Shown piece by piece: positions 16,801-23,432 of a stretch of 23,474 nt of DNA. Position 1 is the first letter of the stretch. Every line of letters starts with the position of its first letter. A program made the position numbers and the translations under genes. This stretch comes from Phycisphaerae bacterium (GTDB lineage: Bacteria > Planctomycetota > Phycisphaerae > JAAYCJ01), in NCBI GenBank assembly GCA_012514125.1, contig JAAZAW010000325.1, positions 1 through 23,474 on the forward strand, written 5' to 3'. The notes beneath the pieces are model-generated. The model had not been told where the DNA came from, did not search any database, and was given only the letters and a program-made list of their open reading frames with translations.

Positions 16801-17742
16801 TTCGAGTTTGCGTTGTTCGGTAATATCACGAAAGACAACCATAAGCCGCCGGGGACCTTCGAAATCAACGGCGCACAATTGGACCTGAGACAAAAAACGT
16901 TCGCCGTCAAATCGGCAAGTCCATCGTTCAATCGTTTCCGATTGTTCGGACAGAGGCGCATCGAAATATTTTTTTAAGCGAGGTTCCAGAGATTCGCCAT
17001 TTTCAGGCTCGACAATAAACAAAGAATCGAGCGATGTTCCGATAAGTTGATGACTTTCACAACGGAATAATTGACAGGCAACAGCGCTGGCCGAGACGAT
17101 CGTTCCCGTTTGATCGACCAGACACACGGCATCGGGAGATTTTTTGAAAAACGTCCGATATTGCTCGATAGTTTCATTGAGTTTGGCGGTGAATCGTTGT
17201 TTGCAGATTCCCCCCCAACGAATCAGGACTCCTGCGAGACCAAGCAGGAAAACTCCTACCGTCGCTAAATCTCGCAGCAGATTCCAGGCCCATCCCGAAC
17301 CGCCGAATTTGCCGAGAATATTGATCGTCGCATTGTCAATTCCCGGCAGGGGCATGGAAATAACCGACAATTCCTGCCCCTGGTGATCGTAGACCGTTTT
17401 GGGTCCGTCCCCCCGCCAGATATCGATGCTTTCCTTGAGCATGGGAGATAAACCGATGTCTTCCGCGCTGTCGAGGACCTGCCCGTCCTGAACAACCACC
17501 AGATAAACGATCTGGTCGTCCCGGACGGCTCGATCAAGGGAATTTGATAATGCCGAGGGATTTTTCGTTTCGAGGGCGTGGTGGATCGCCCCGATATAAT
17601 GGCTTAATCCGGAGTGAATGGATAATCGGCTGTTGGTTCGATGCAAACTCGAAAGTGTCCAGACGAGAATCCCTGTCATCAGGATGAATATCCCGATGAT
17701 CAGAATATAGTAGTATCGCGATTTTTTTAAAAAAAACACCAT
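13501..17742 (-). CDS. Multi-PAS hybrid sensor histidine kinase with two REC domains and HPt
   Basis: This 1413-residue membrane kinase has TM1 at about 11-31 and TM2 at about 158-176, enclosing a 125-residue outer sensor region of single-Cache size. Four PAS domains follow (about 190-308, 318-436, 460-576, 590-698). HisKA has H720 in NMSHEIRTP, and the ATPase domain has N-box NLTGNAIKF and the glycine-rich GGTGLGL. REC1 (about 958-1080) has D1014 and K1066; REC2 (about 1108-1228) has D1158 and K1211. The C-terminal HPt has H1352 in AHSIKGASANLGA. The third PAS carries a cysteine cluster, C507, C513, C516 and C521. A low-complexity basic linker (about 1231-1287) precedes the HPt. The start at 17742 is the only in-frame ATG after an upstream stop and has only a weak AAAGGG ribosome site 12 bases away. 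The signal is unknown. Confidence 0.93.
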   Translation of the reverse strand: MVFFLKKSRYYYILIIGIFILMTGILVWTLSSLHRTNSRLSIHSGLSHYIGAIHHALETKNPSALSNSLDRAVRDDQIVYLVVVQDGQVLDSAEDIGLSPMLKESIDIWRGDGPKTVYDHQGQELSVISMPLPGIDNATINILGKFGGSGWAWNLLRDLATVGVFLLGLAGVLIRWGGICKQRFTAKLNETIEQYRTFFKKSPDAVCLVDQTGTIVSASAVACQLFRCESHQLIGTSLDSLFIVEPENGESLEPRLKKYFDAPLSEQSETIERWTCRFDGERFLSQVQLCAVDFEGPRRLMVVFRDITEQRKLEEKTRDSEKRFRILVRAMAEIVWETDANGVITYISGRHESILGYSSEEIEGKKIYSFVVPEDVDQVMEEMDRYISTRSPFMDMVNWNFRKDGTRVCLLTNGVPIVKNNKYMGHRGICRDITERVESEQALLNAVTETESAKQQAETRERFLNVVLDTAVTAIFTVDEQRIIRTINDAFTEITGYKDEDILGLHCWDVLKCQQCSKEQCQLFNNNEQADHVYQQHCQVKTIDGRVLTVIKNARSTQNELGDKIGLESFVDITELVKAREVAEVEALKLRSMIEGMEEGIVMVDQNETILEINPYFSRNFNVDAVSAIGQSLYTISPKIGYDKIQTIFTLFHAGDCTPVVVYRQIGDRYFTLRVQPITQNGTYRGALLNVVDITDLVSAREEALAASKAKSEFLANMSHEIRTPMNGIIGMSELLKNTKLNAEQRDYVCTIANSANSLLDLINDILDVSKIEAGKLELCPDKFNLEELFESVSDILIARTPKANLELIFEIDPAVPLHLIGDDVRLRQIILNLTGNAIKFTESGEVDLQATLQEETEDHVTVLFKIRDTGIGIPKYKQQRIFEKFIQADGSTTRKFGGTGLGLAISKRLVEMMNGQIGVESEPGKGSTFWFTAVFGKRSADPGEQSYDISCDTIKKLRILVAEDNVRNGQVLRNTLAGKTCAEVHLVHNGNDALEELKKADQEGRPYQMVLLDSRMPGLDSRDILRRIKNDPRLAPCKVITMSSLGLENDVRELKRLGCEFHLSKPVKFSLLLKLMSDLFKCDNLESPVVVEDKSTVTEPRGDEKSIRVLLAEDNPVNRKLATIVLTKAGFIVDASVNGREAIEAIQKNTYDIVLMDVQMPEMDGFEATAAIRQSDKPWKSIPILAMTAHAMQGDREKCLQAGMDDYLTKPIHPKALVEAIHKWTSLKNHSVKKVSSLARDPGDEPSAGDVESIQPVRHAQRPRSRRPNHSKGFNRVPENQDKEQTMSESEKKQIGSSLINFADALERCGGDKEFLGEMLAEFLSFSKTQIRNIVQAIDDQNLEVLTREAHSIKGASANLGAESITQTALELELCGKNRQLDNTRDLLDKLNAQLRELDEFMKQPENLYSQQ
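13948..13974. repeat. REP-like word inside the kinase-HPt linker
   Basis: On the minus strand the sequence CGTTCGACACGCTCAGCGAC resembles the dispersed TTCGACA-N-GCTCA element found between genes in many bacteria. It encodes the odd VRHAQRPRSRR stretch of the linker (near residues 1258-1268). The similarity is from memory, not from a search. Confidence 0.35.
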
Positions 17743-18171
17743 ATCGACGTCAAGCCCTTTCTTTCATCCTCCGGAATAGATTCACGTCGTAAACCCTGAA
17801 AAGGTTTTCCTGCACACCCTGTCTGATGAGCAGACGGATCGACCCTTATAGATAGATTTCCGGCCTCTATATAGTTTGTCGGACCATCGTTGCAGGCGGT
17901 TTAGGGATTCGTTTAAATCAGGTGAGTGAATGGTCGTTATTTCAATAAGTCCGAGCTATCGGGCATTATTCCTCAATTTGCCGATAGGGAAATGTCCTAT
18001 AATCGTCGAAGTAATAATGCCATTAAAGAACATCCTGACGATAAAATCAGTGGTTATCGTGATTTTCGAGATGATTCAGAAAAGTAATTTCCTGATTGCA
18101 ATCAACCCGTATAAGATTTATCCTGAGCTATATTTACATGCAACACATCGTTTTTGGAGGATGAAAAGCGC
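17743..18171. other. Divergent intergenic region between the kinase and the MFS transporter
   Basis: About 430 bases without a credible gene. It must contain promoters for the leftward kinase operon and the rightward transporter. Seen elements are a TATAAT at 17998-18003 on the plus strand with no good -35, a TATATA on the minus strand near 17870, a GTCTG-N5-CAGAC hairpin near 17820-17834, an inverted pair AAAATCA/TGATTTT near 18044-18066, and a perfect palindrome at 18093-18104. Confidence 0.55.
18093..18104. promoter_or_regulatory. Perfect palindrome TGATTGCAATCA upstream of the transporter gene
   Basis: This 12-base perfect palindrome lies 67 bases before the transporter start codon and just upstream of a TATAAG at 18110-18115. 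Its position would suit an operator for the transporter promoter. There is no independent copy in the window. Confidence 0.35.
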
Positions 18172-19428
18172 ATGGATACCTCTTCTCGAACCGGATCGTC
18201 GATCCTGATCAAAAGTGTACTGGTTGTCGTATGTGCCGCTCTTTTTGAATTTTGCCTTGGCACATTTTACGCCTGGAGTATTTTTAAAGCTCCCCTGGCA
18301 GGACAATTCCACTGGGACGCGTCGCAGGTTCAATGGCCGATGACGTTAAATGCCATTTTCACCGGAGTGGCGGCGTTTTTGATTGGTTCGCGGGCGGATC
18401 GTTCTCCGCGAAGTGTGGCGATTGCCAGCGGCTTGCTTTGGGGCGTAGGGTTGATCCTGTCCGGATATGCCGCTTTTTACGGCAAACTCCAATTGCTCAA
18501 CTGGAGTTTCGGAGTGATCGGCGGAATCGGCGTGGGACTGGGCTATATTACCGGCATCGCGGTTCCATTAAAATGGATGCCCCATCGACGCGGACTGGTC
18601 AGCGGGATCGTCATCATGGCTTTCGGAGCCGGGGGAATGATCGTCGCCAAACTGGGTCCGGGGATTCTTCATTCTCTGGGAACCCATGGTCCGGGATACG
18701 TTCTCGGCGGCATGGGCCTTATTTTCACTCTCGTATGTATCACCACCGGCTTTTATATGACCAATCCACCGGACTATCAGCCTAAAGCCAAACCCGTAAG
18801 CATCACTTCGTTATTTCCGGCGGAAGTTATTACCAGCGGGCGATTCTGGGCCATCTGGACAATGGTGTTCATCAACGTCTATGCCGGATTTGCGATTCTT
18901 TCCCAGGCTGCACCTATGGCAACGGATATATTGAAATTATCCGCCAAAGACGCCGGTTTGCTGGTCATGTTCCTTCTTTTAAGTAACGGAGTGGGCAGAA
19001 TCTTCTGGTCGAGTCTGTCGGACAAGCTCGGCCCCAAGCCTGTACTGGTATTTATGTATGCCTCTTTGGTGGTCATTTTTCTTAGCCTGCTTCACATTCG
19101 TAACCCCATTCTCTTCGGTGCGGCTTGTTGTTATGTCGGACTCTGCTATGGCGGCATTTTCGGTACAATGCCGGCCTTTAGCGCCGGCATCTTTGGTGTC
19201 GCCCAGATGGGACGTTTTTATGGTCCGGTTTTGACGGCCATTTCCGCGGGAGCACTGATTGTTCAGTATTACTTTACTAATTTGATTAAAACAAAAGGCT
19301 ATGAATTGCCCTTCCAGCTTATTGCCGGAGCGCTGGCTGTCGCGATGGTGTTGCCCTTGATTATTTCAGGAAAACGTGTTCCTGAAATCGACATACCGGC
19401 ACCGCAGACCGTACCGGTGAAAAAATAA
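18172..19428 (+). CDS. MFS transporter of the oxalate/formate antiporter (OFA) type
   Basis: This 418-residue inner-membrane protein has the 12-helix pattern of the major facilitator superfamily. The start segment FCLGTFYAWSIFKAPL and the following TLNAIFTGVAAF resemble the OFA family, whose members exchange oxalate, formate or other small carboxylates. A basic/acidic loop GSRADRSPRS after helix 2 takes the place of the MFS motif A. I chose ATG 18172, with GGAGG at 18156-18160 upstream, over a TTG at 18154 that overlaps this ribosome site. It lies directly before the phenylacetate-CoA ligase genes, so a monocarboxylate or aryl-acid substrate is a reasonable inference. Substrate specificity cannot be read from sequence. 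Confidence 0.85.
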   Translation: MDTSSRTGSSILIKSVLVVVCAALFEFCLGTFYAWSIFKAPLAGQFHWDASQVQWPMTLNAIFTGVAAFLIGSRADRSPRSVAIASGLLWGVGLILSGYAAFYGKLQLLNWSFGVIGGIGVGLGYITGIAVPLKWMPHRRGLVSGIVIMAFGAGGMIVAKLGPGILHSLGTHGPGYVLGGMGLIFTLVCITTGFYMTNPPDYQPKAKPVSITSLFPAEVITSGRFWAIWTMVFINVYAGFAILSQAAPMATDILKLSAKDAGLLVMFLLLSNGVGRIFWSSLSDKLGPKPVLVFMYASLVVIFLSLLHIRNPILFGAACCYVGLCYGGIFGTMPAFSAGIFGVAQMGRFYGPVLTAISAGALIVQYYFTNLIKTKGYELPFQLIAGALAVAMVLPLIISGKRVPEIDIPAPQTVPVKK

Positions 19429-19500
19429 GCACTTACCGGAATAGAATAATCTTTGGGCTTAGCTTGACGGAGTCCGAAAAAGTGCTTACATTGAGTTTTT
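19426..19500 (+). terminator. Long hairpin at the transporter stop, likely terminator or attenuator
   Basis: TAAGCACTT (19426-19434, including the transporter stop codon) pairs perfectly with AAGTGCTTA (19480-19488). An inner CGGA (19437-19440) pairs with TCCG (19473-19476). A run of five T follows at 19496-19500. The large loop weakens a simple terminator call, and the loop also contains a promoter-like TTGACG. Confidence 0.5.
19464..19492 (+). promoter_or_regulatory. Candidate promoter for the phenylacetate-CoA ligase cluster
   Basis: TTGACG at 19464-19469 and TACATT at 19487-19492 are spaced by exactly 17 bases. Transcription would start near 19499, about 43 bases before the first ligase ATG. 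The promoter lies inside the hairpin that follows the transporter gene, so it could restart transcription for the ligase genes. Confidence 0.5.
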
Positions 19501-19541
19501 AAGATTTTTATGATTCTGATCTCGATGAAGGATAAGGAATT

Positions 19542-20843
19542 ATGATTTGGAATGAAAAACTGGAGTGCATGGACCTGGAGAACATGAAGAACCTTCTTTC
19601 TGAACGGCTAAGAAAGATCGTTTCCTTTGTCGATAAAAATTGTCCGCTTTATCATGAGCGATTTAAGAAGACCGGTGTGAGCACGGACGATATCAAGACC
19701 ATTGACGACATTCGAAAACTTCCGTTTACGACCAAGCTTGATATGCGGGATAGTTATCCGTTTGGACTTTTTTCCACGCCGAGCACCGGACTGAGCGAGA
19801 TTCATATTTCGAGCGGAACGACGGGCAACCCCACAGTGGTCGGGTATACCAAAGACGACTTGAAATTGTGGGGGGAAGTGGTGGCCAGGGCACTTTGCTG
19901 TGCCGGGGCCAAACCCAAAGACCGGATTCAGATCGCCTATGGTTACGGACTTTTCACGGGCGGTCTGGGGCTGCATTATGGAGCGATGGAGTTGGGGCTG
20001 ACGATCATTCCCACCTCGTCGGGCCAAACGAAGCGGCAACTCAAGATCATGCAGGACTTCAAGCCAAGGATTCTGGCGTGTACTCCGAGTTACGCGCTGT
20101 ATATGGCGGATGAAGCCGGAGAAATCGGGATCGATCCACGCGAGAGCAGCTGGGAGATCGGTGTTTTCGGAGCGGAACCCTGGAGCGAATCGATGCGCTC
20201 CGAGATCGAATCGACCTGGAATATGCTGGCGACGGATATTTATGGCCTTTCGGAGATCATCGGACCGGGCGTTTCGCAGGAGTGTACGCATAAAGACGGG
20301 CTTCATGTTTTCTGGGATGTTTTTTATCCGGAAGTCATTTGTCCGGAGACCGGCGAACCGGTGAAAGACGGCGAGCCGGGCGAACTGGTGATTACGACAC
20401 TGACGAAACAGGGAATACCGCTGATTCGATATCGCACGCGGGATATTGTCAGTATGACGCACGAACCATGCAAGTGTGGGCGAACCAGTCCGCGTGTAAG
20501 CCGAATTCTGGGCAGGACGGACGATATGATTATCGTTCGCGGGATCAACGTTTTCCCGTCGCAGATCGAGCATGTGTTGCTGGGAATCGAAGGCACAGAA
20601 CCGCATTATCAGTTGATTATCGATCGGGACAAGGGCCAACTCGATAAAGTGGAAATTCATGTTGAAGTGAATGAAGAAATCTTTTCGGATGAGATCAAAA
20701 AACTCCGTCAATTGGAAGAAACAATCAAGCGGGAGATCGAATCGGTGTTAAGCATCGGCGTGAAGGTGAAACTGGTCGAGCCGAGAACAATCGCACGCAG
20801 CGAAGGCAAGGCGAAACGAGTGATTGACAAAAGGACGCTGTGA
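19542..20843 (+). CDS. paaK: Phenylacetate-CoA ligase-like adenylate-forming enzyme (copy 1)
   Basis: This 433-residue ANL-superfamily ligase would activate phenylacetate or a related aryl acid to its CoA thioester using ATP. The AMP-binding loop SSGTTGNPT is at 90-98, YGLSE at 234-238 and GRTDDMIIVRGINVFPSQIE at 324-343. The C-terminal catalytic lysine is in EGKAKRV near 423. A CxCGR motif at 310-314 is typical of this family. Length matches PaaK. The ATG follows AAGGA by a few bases. The next gene encodes a tandem ACT protein, and the pair is repeated downstream with different sequences. The name paaK describes the family; the true substrate may be another arylacetate. Confidence 0.88.
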   Translation: MIWNEKLECMDLENMKNLLSERLRKIVSFVDKNCPLYHERFKKTGVSTDDIKTIDDIRKLPFTTKLDMRDSYPFGLFSTPSTGLSEIHISSGTTGNPTVVGYTKDDLKLWGEVVARALCCAGAKPKDRIQIAYGYGLFTGGLGLHYGAMELGLTIIPTSSGQTKRQLKIMQDFKPRILACTPSYALYMADEAGEIGIDPRESSWEIGVFGAEPWSESMRSEIESTWNMLATDIYGLSEIIGPGVSQECTHKDGLHVFWDVFYPEVICPETGEPVKDGEPGELVITTLTKQGIPLIRYRTRDIVSMTHEPCKCGRTSPRVSRILGRTDDMIIVRGINVFPSQIEHVLLGIEGTEPHYQLIIDRDKGQLDKVEIHVEVNEEIFSDEIKKLRQLEETIKREIESVLSIGVKVKLVEPRTIARSEGKAKRVIDKRTL

Positions 20844-20859
20844 GATGGGCTATGAGCTT

Positions 20860-20913
20860 CAGGCCACAGACTACAGGCCAGAGGCCACAGACTTACAGGC
20901 TACGGGCTACAGG
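20860..20913 (+). repeat. Degenerate tandem repeat ACAGACTACAGG
   Basis: The spacer between the first ligase and its ACT gene contains three related units, ACAGACTACAGG, ACAGACTTACAGG and ACGGGCTACAGG, mixed with AGGCCACAG. Translation through it gives an implausible peptide, supporting the downstream ATG for the ACT gene. A GGTGG/CCACC hairpin follows at 20926-20942. Confidence 0.65.
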
Positions 20914-20925
20914 AAGAGAAAAACC

Positions 20926-20942
20926 GGTGGGCAGGGTCCACC
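20926..20942 (+). repeat. GGTGGGC..CCACC spacer hairpin
   Basis: GGTGG (20926-20930) pairs with CCACC (20938-20942). A related but decayed word, GGTGGACAAGGCCAACTCTA, is at 21416-21435 before the second ligase gene, and a GTGGG..CCCAC core is at 8300-8315. These look like degenerate copies of one spacer repeat. Confidence 0.35.
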
Positions 20943-20959
20943 TACAGAGAGGAACTAAA

Positions 20960-21391
20960 ATGAAGATCAATCAGATTTCGGTTTTTCTGGAAAACAAGGA
21001 AGGTCGGATTTATGAGGTGTGCGAACTGCTGGGCGCTCACGACATCAATATTGACGCACTGAACATCGCGGAAAGCGAAGGGTTCGGGGTGCTTCGCATG
21101 ATCGTGAACAAACCCAAAGCGGCGATGGCGGCATTGAAGGAAAAAGGTTTTTCGGCAAACCAGACGGATATTCTGGCGGTAGAGGTGGAAGACCGTCCGG
21201 GCGGACTGGCGGATGTGTTGAGAGTAATTTCGACCAATCAGTTGAATGTGGAATATATGTATGGTTTTACGTTGCGAAAATCCGACCGTGCGTTGATGGT
21301 TTTCCGCTTCGACGATCCGGAAAAGGCGGCAAAGACTTTACAGGCTAATCAGATCAGGATTATTCGCGGCAGTGATATACAGGAAAGTTAA
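20960..21391 (+). CDS. Tandem ACT-domain protein paired with the first ligase
   Basis: This 143-residue protein consists of two ACT domains (about 1-68 and 70-140), small ligand-binding folds that usually bind amino acids and regulate enzymes. The first repeat begins ISVFLENKEGRIYEVCELL, and the second begins VEVEDRPGGLADVLRVI. There is no catalytic or DNA-binding domain. ATG 20960 has AGAGGA just upstream; a longer frame from a GTG at 20840 is rejected because it runs through a repeat. It probably senses an aromatic amino acid or acyl product and modulates the ligase; that is inference from position. Confidence 0.85.
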   Translation: MKINQISVFLENKEGRIYEVCELLGAHDINIDALNIAESEGFGVLRMIVNKPKAAMAALKEKGFSANQTDILAVEVEDRPGGLADVLRVISTNQLNVEYMYGFTLRKSDRALMVFRFDDPEKAAKTLQANQIRIIRGSDIQES

Positions 21392-21398
21392 AAATTAC

Positions 21399-21409
21399 AA
21401 GTTGGAAGA
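21399..21409 (+). repeat. AAGTTGGAAGA repeat word after the first ACT gene stop
   Basis: The word begins eight bases after the TAA at 21389-21391, in the gene direction. It shares its core with the copies at the ends of purF, pdhA, pdhB and pdhC, which lie on the opposite strand. Confidence 0.5.
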
Positions 21410-21450
21410 GAAGGCGGTGGACAAGGCCAACTCTACAAAACAGGTGAAAC

Positions 21451-22761
21451 ATGGAAATCAATTATTGGAACAAAGCTGTTGAAACAATGGATCGTGAGCA
21501 ACTGCAGATGCATCAGCTCAAGCATCTGCAGGACACGGTGGATTCCGCGATGAAAACATCCTTCTACAAGAAACGCCTGGGAAAAGTCGGAATCACTTCA
21601 GGCCGGGACATTAAGAGCCTTGACGATTTCAAAAAACTGCCCTTCACGTCCAAAGACGATCTTCGGGAATGTTATCCCAACGCCCTTCTCGCCGTCAGCA
21701 AGGACGAGGCGGTTCGCATCCACACCTCCAGCGGCACAACGGGAGTGCCGACGGTGATTTACCATACTCAGGAAGACCTGGACCACTGGACCGAACTGGT
21801 CTGCCGGGGTATTGTTTCCAGCGGCTGTACCCGAAACGACGTTTTCCAGAACATGATGACCTATGGCATGTTCACAGGCGGGCTGGGACTTCATTACGGG
21901 GCTGAGCGTGTGGGCATGACGGTGATTCCCATCGGCGGGGGCAATACGATGCGCCAGCTCAAGCTGATGAAGGATTTCAACACGACGGTCATTCACATCA
22001 CACCGAGCTATTGTCTGCACGTTCACGAAAAACTGGCGGAAGCAGGTGTGGCCCGCGAGAGTCTGTCTCTGAAAAAAGCCTTTTGCGGCGGCGAACCCCA
22101 TACGGAAAATATCCGGAAAAAAATCGAAGAAATCTGGGGTATCGACGTTTACAACTGCTATGGTATGAGCGAAATGAACGGCCCGGGGGTCGGATTCGAA
22201 TGCCTGTGCAAAACAGGTCTGCATATCTGGGAAGACAACTACATTCTGGAGATCGTCGATCCTCAAAGCGGCCGGGAAATGGAAGACGGCGAACAGGGAG
22301 AAGTCGTACTGACGACACTGCTTCGCAAGGCCACGCCGCTGATCCGTTATCGTTCGCGAGACCTGGCCCATGTTATTCCGGGCCGGTGCGAGTGCGGCAG
22401 AACTCACCGGAGAATGTCGAGAATCATGGGGCGATGCGACGACATGCTGATTATCAACGGGGTGAACATCTATCCGTCACAGATCGAAGAAGTGATCATG
22501 AAAATGCCGGAGGTCGGCAACAATTATCAGATTCTGGTTGAAAAGAACGGCACACTCGACAAGCTGACGATCAAAGTGGAAATCTACTCCAAGATTTTCA
22601 CGGGTGAAATCTCGGCGATAGAAGCCCTGAAGCACAAGATCGTCGAAAATCTCAAGGCAAACATTATCATCAATCCGGTGGTCGAACTGCACGAGCCGGG
22701 CAGTCTGCCCGCCTTTGAAGGCAAGGCCAAACGCGTCGTCGATAACCGCACCAGCATATAA
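21451..22761 (+). CDS. paaK: Phenylacetate-CoA ligase-like adenylate-forming enzyme (copy 2)
   Basis: This 436-residue ligase is a clear but diverged paralogue of copy 1. It has SSGTTGVPT near residue 93, YGMFTGGLGLHYGAE, YGMSEMNGPG, CECGRTHRR and GRCDDMLIINGVNIYPSQIE. The C-terminal lysine is in EGKAKRV. By eye the most conserved stretches share about half their residues with copy 1, so the pair is an old duplication rather than a recent one. The active-site surroundings differ (copy 1 TSSGQTKRQLK, copy 2 IGGGNTMRQLK), which may mean different aryl-acid substrates. An AGGTG lies upstream of the ATG. It is followed by its own ACT protein gene. Confidence 0.88.
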   Translation: MEINYWNKAVETMDREQLQMHQLKHLQDTVDSAMKTSFYKKRLGKVGITSGRDIKSLDDFKKLPFTSKDDLRECYPNALLAVSKDEAVRIHTSSGTTGVPTVIYHTQEDLDHWTELVCRGIVSSGCTRNDVFQNMMTYGMFTGGLGLHYGAERVGMTVIPIGGGNTMRQLKLMKDFNTTVIHITPSYCLHVHEKLAEAGVARESLSLKKAFCGGEPHTENIRKKIEEIWGIDVYNCYGMSEMNGPGVGFECLCKTGLHIWEDNYILEIVDPQSGREMEDGEQGEVVLTTLLRKATPLIRYRSRDLAHVIPGRCECGRTHRRMSRIMGRCDDMLIINGVNIYPSQIEEVIMKMPEVGNNYQILVEKNGTLDKLTIKVEIYSKIFTGEISAIEALKHKIVENLKANIIINPVVELHEPGSLPAFEGKAKRVVDNRTSI

Positions 22762-22794
22762 CCATAAACGTTCATCATACAGGGAGGTACAGAC

Positions 22795-23223
22795 ATGGCA
22801 AAGCAACTGAATATTTTCGTGGAAAATCGCCCCGGGCGAGTCAAAATGGTTTCGGAAATTCTTTCAGAAAATCATATCAACATTCGCGCGTTTACGATTC
22901 AGGATCGTGGAAATTTCGGCGTGATCAAATTGATCGTCGATCAGCCTCAGACGGCCTACAGCGTTTTGACTGAAAAAGGATTGGCCTGTGCGATGAAAAA
23001 CGTGCTGGCGATTGCGATCGTGGATAAACCCGGAAATCTGCATCACCTGGCGACGATCCTGGCGGAAAATAAGATCAACATTACCGACGCCTACGGGTTC
23101 ATCATCGAGCCACAGAAACAGGGCGTTTGCTGCATGGAAGTCGAGAATCCGGAAAAGATCAGGGAAATCGTCGAGCAGGCAGGATTTACGATTCTGGCGG
23201 AAGAAGATTTATACGAACTCTGA
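22795..23223 (+). CDS. Tandem ACT-domain protein paired with the second ligase
   Basis: This 142-residue protein has the same two-ACT layout as the one after copy 1: NIFVENRPGRVKMVSEIL starts the first domain and AIVDKPGNLHHLATIL the second. No other domain is present. GGGAGG stands before the ATG, 33 bases after the ligase stop. It likely binds a small aromatic or amino-acid ligand and tunes its neighbouring ligase. The two ACT proteins differ enough to suggest different ligands. Confidence 0.85.
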   Translation: MAKQLNIFVENRPGRVKMVSEILSENHINIRAFTIQDRGNFGVIKLIVDQPQTAYSVLTEKGLACAMKNVLAIAIVDKPGNLHHLATILAENKINITDAYGFIIEPQKQGVCCMEVENPEKIREIVEQAGFTILAEEDLYEL

Positions 23224-23288
23224 TAGCCGCACATCGACGATTCAACGGATCTTGTACGTTTTTGAATTAATACCAAACCAACTTAAGG

Positions 23289-23322
23289 GTAAAAGGTTTT
23301 GGTGTGGCTTTTACGGTTTTTT
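23289..23322 (+). terminator. Intrinsic terminator after the ligase/ACT cluster
   Basis: GTAAAAG (23289-23295) pairs perfectly with CTTTTAC (23308-23314) around a 12-base loop, and a run of six T follows at 23317-23322. It is 66 bases after the last ACT gene stop. An alternative fold pairs ACCAAACC (23272-23279) with GGTTTTGGT (23295-23303). Confidence 0.5.
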
Positions 23323-23393
23323 CCTGTGAAAAAGGTTGTCCCGTTCCGACAGGGCGCAAAGATTAAGTCTCTTCTGTATAATACGCTTTTGAT

Positions 23394-23426
23394 TTATACG
23401 GAATTGACTTATTGAATGCGCGGTAC
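23394..23426. repeat. Right arm of the 33-bp terminal inverted repeat
   Basis: This is the exact reverse complement of bases 1-33. A further 48 bases of unrelated-looking sequence follow to the window end. It lies about 200 bases past the last gene and downstream of its terminator. Confidence 0.9.
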
Positions 23427-23432
23427 TTTAAT
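23404..23432 (+). promoter_or_regulatory. Outward promoter partly inside the right repeat arm
   Basis: TTGACT (23404-23409, inside the repeat) and TTTAAT (23427-23432, just outside) are separated by 17 bases. It would drive transcription out of the window to the right. The same TTGACT lies in the left arm on the opposite strand, also pointing outward, but its -10 would fall outside the window. Confidence 0.45.

Noticed and set aside
18154..18171. TTG at 18154 as the transporter start
   Set aside because: It overlaps the GGAGG ribosome site; ATG 18172 gives a normal family N terminus.
20840..20959. GTG start giving a 40-residue N-terminal extension of the first ACT protein
   Set aside because: The extension is translated from short tandem repeats and the ATG at 20960 has its own ribosome site and matches the paralogue's start.
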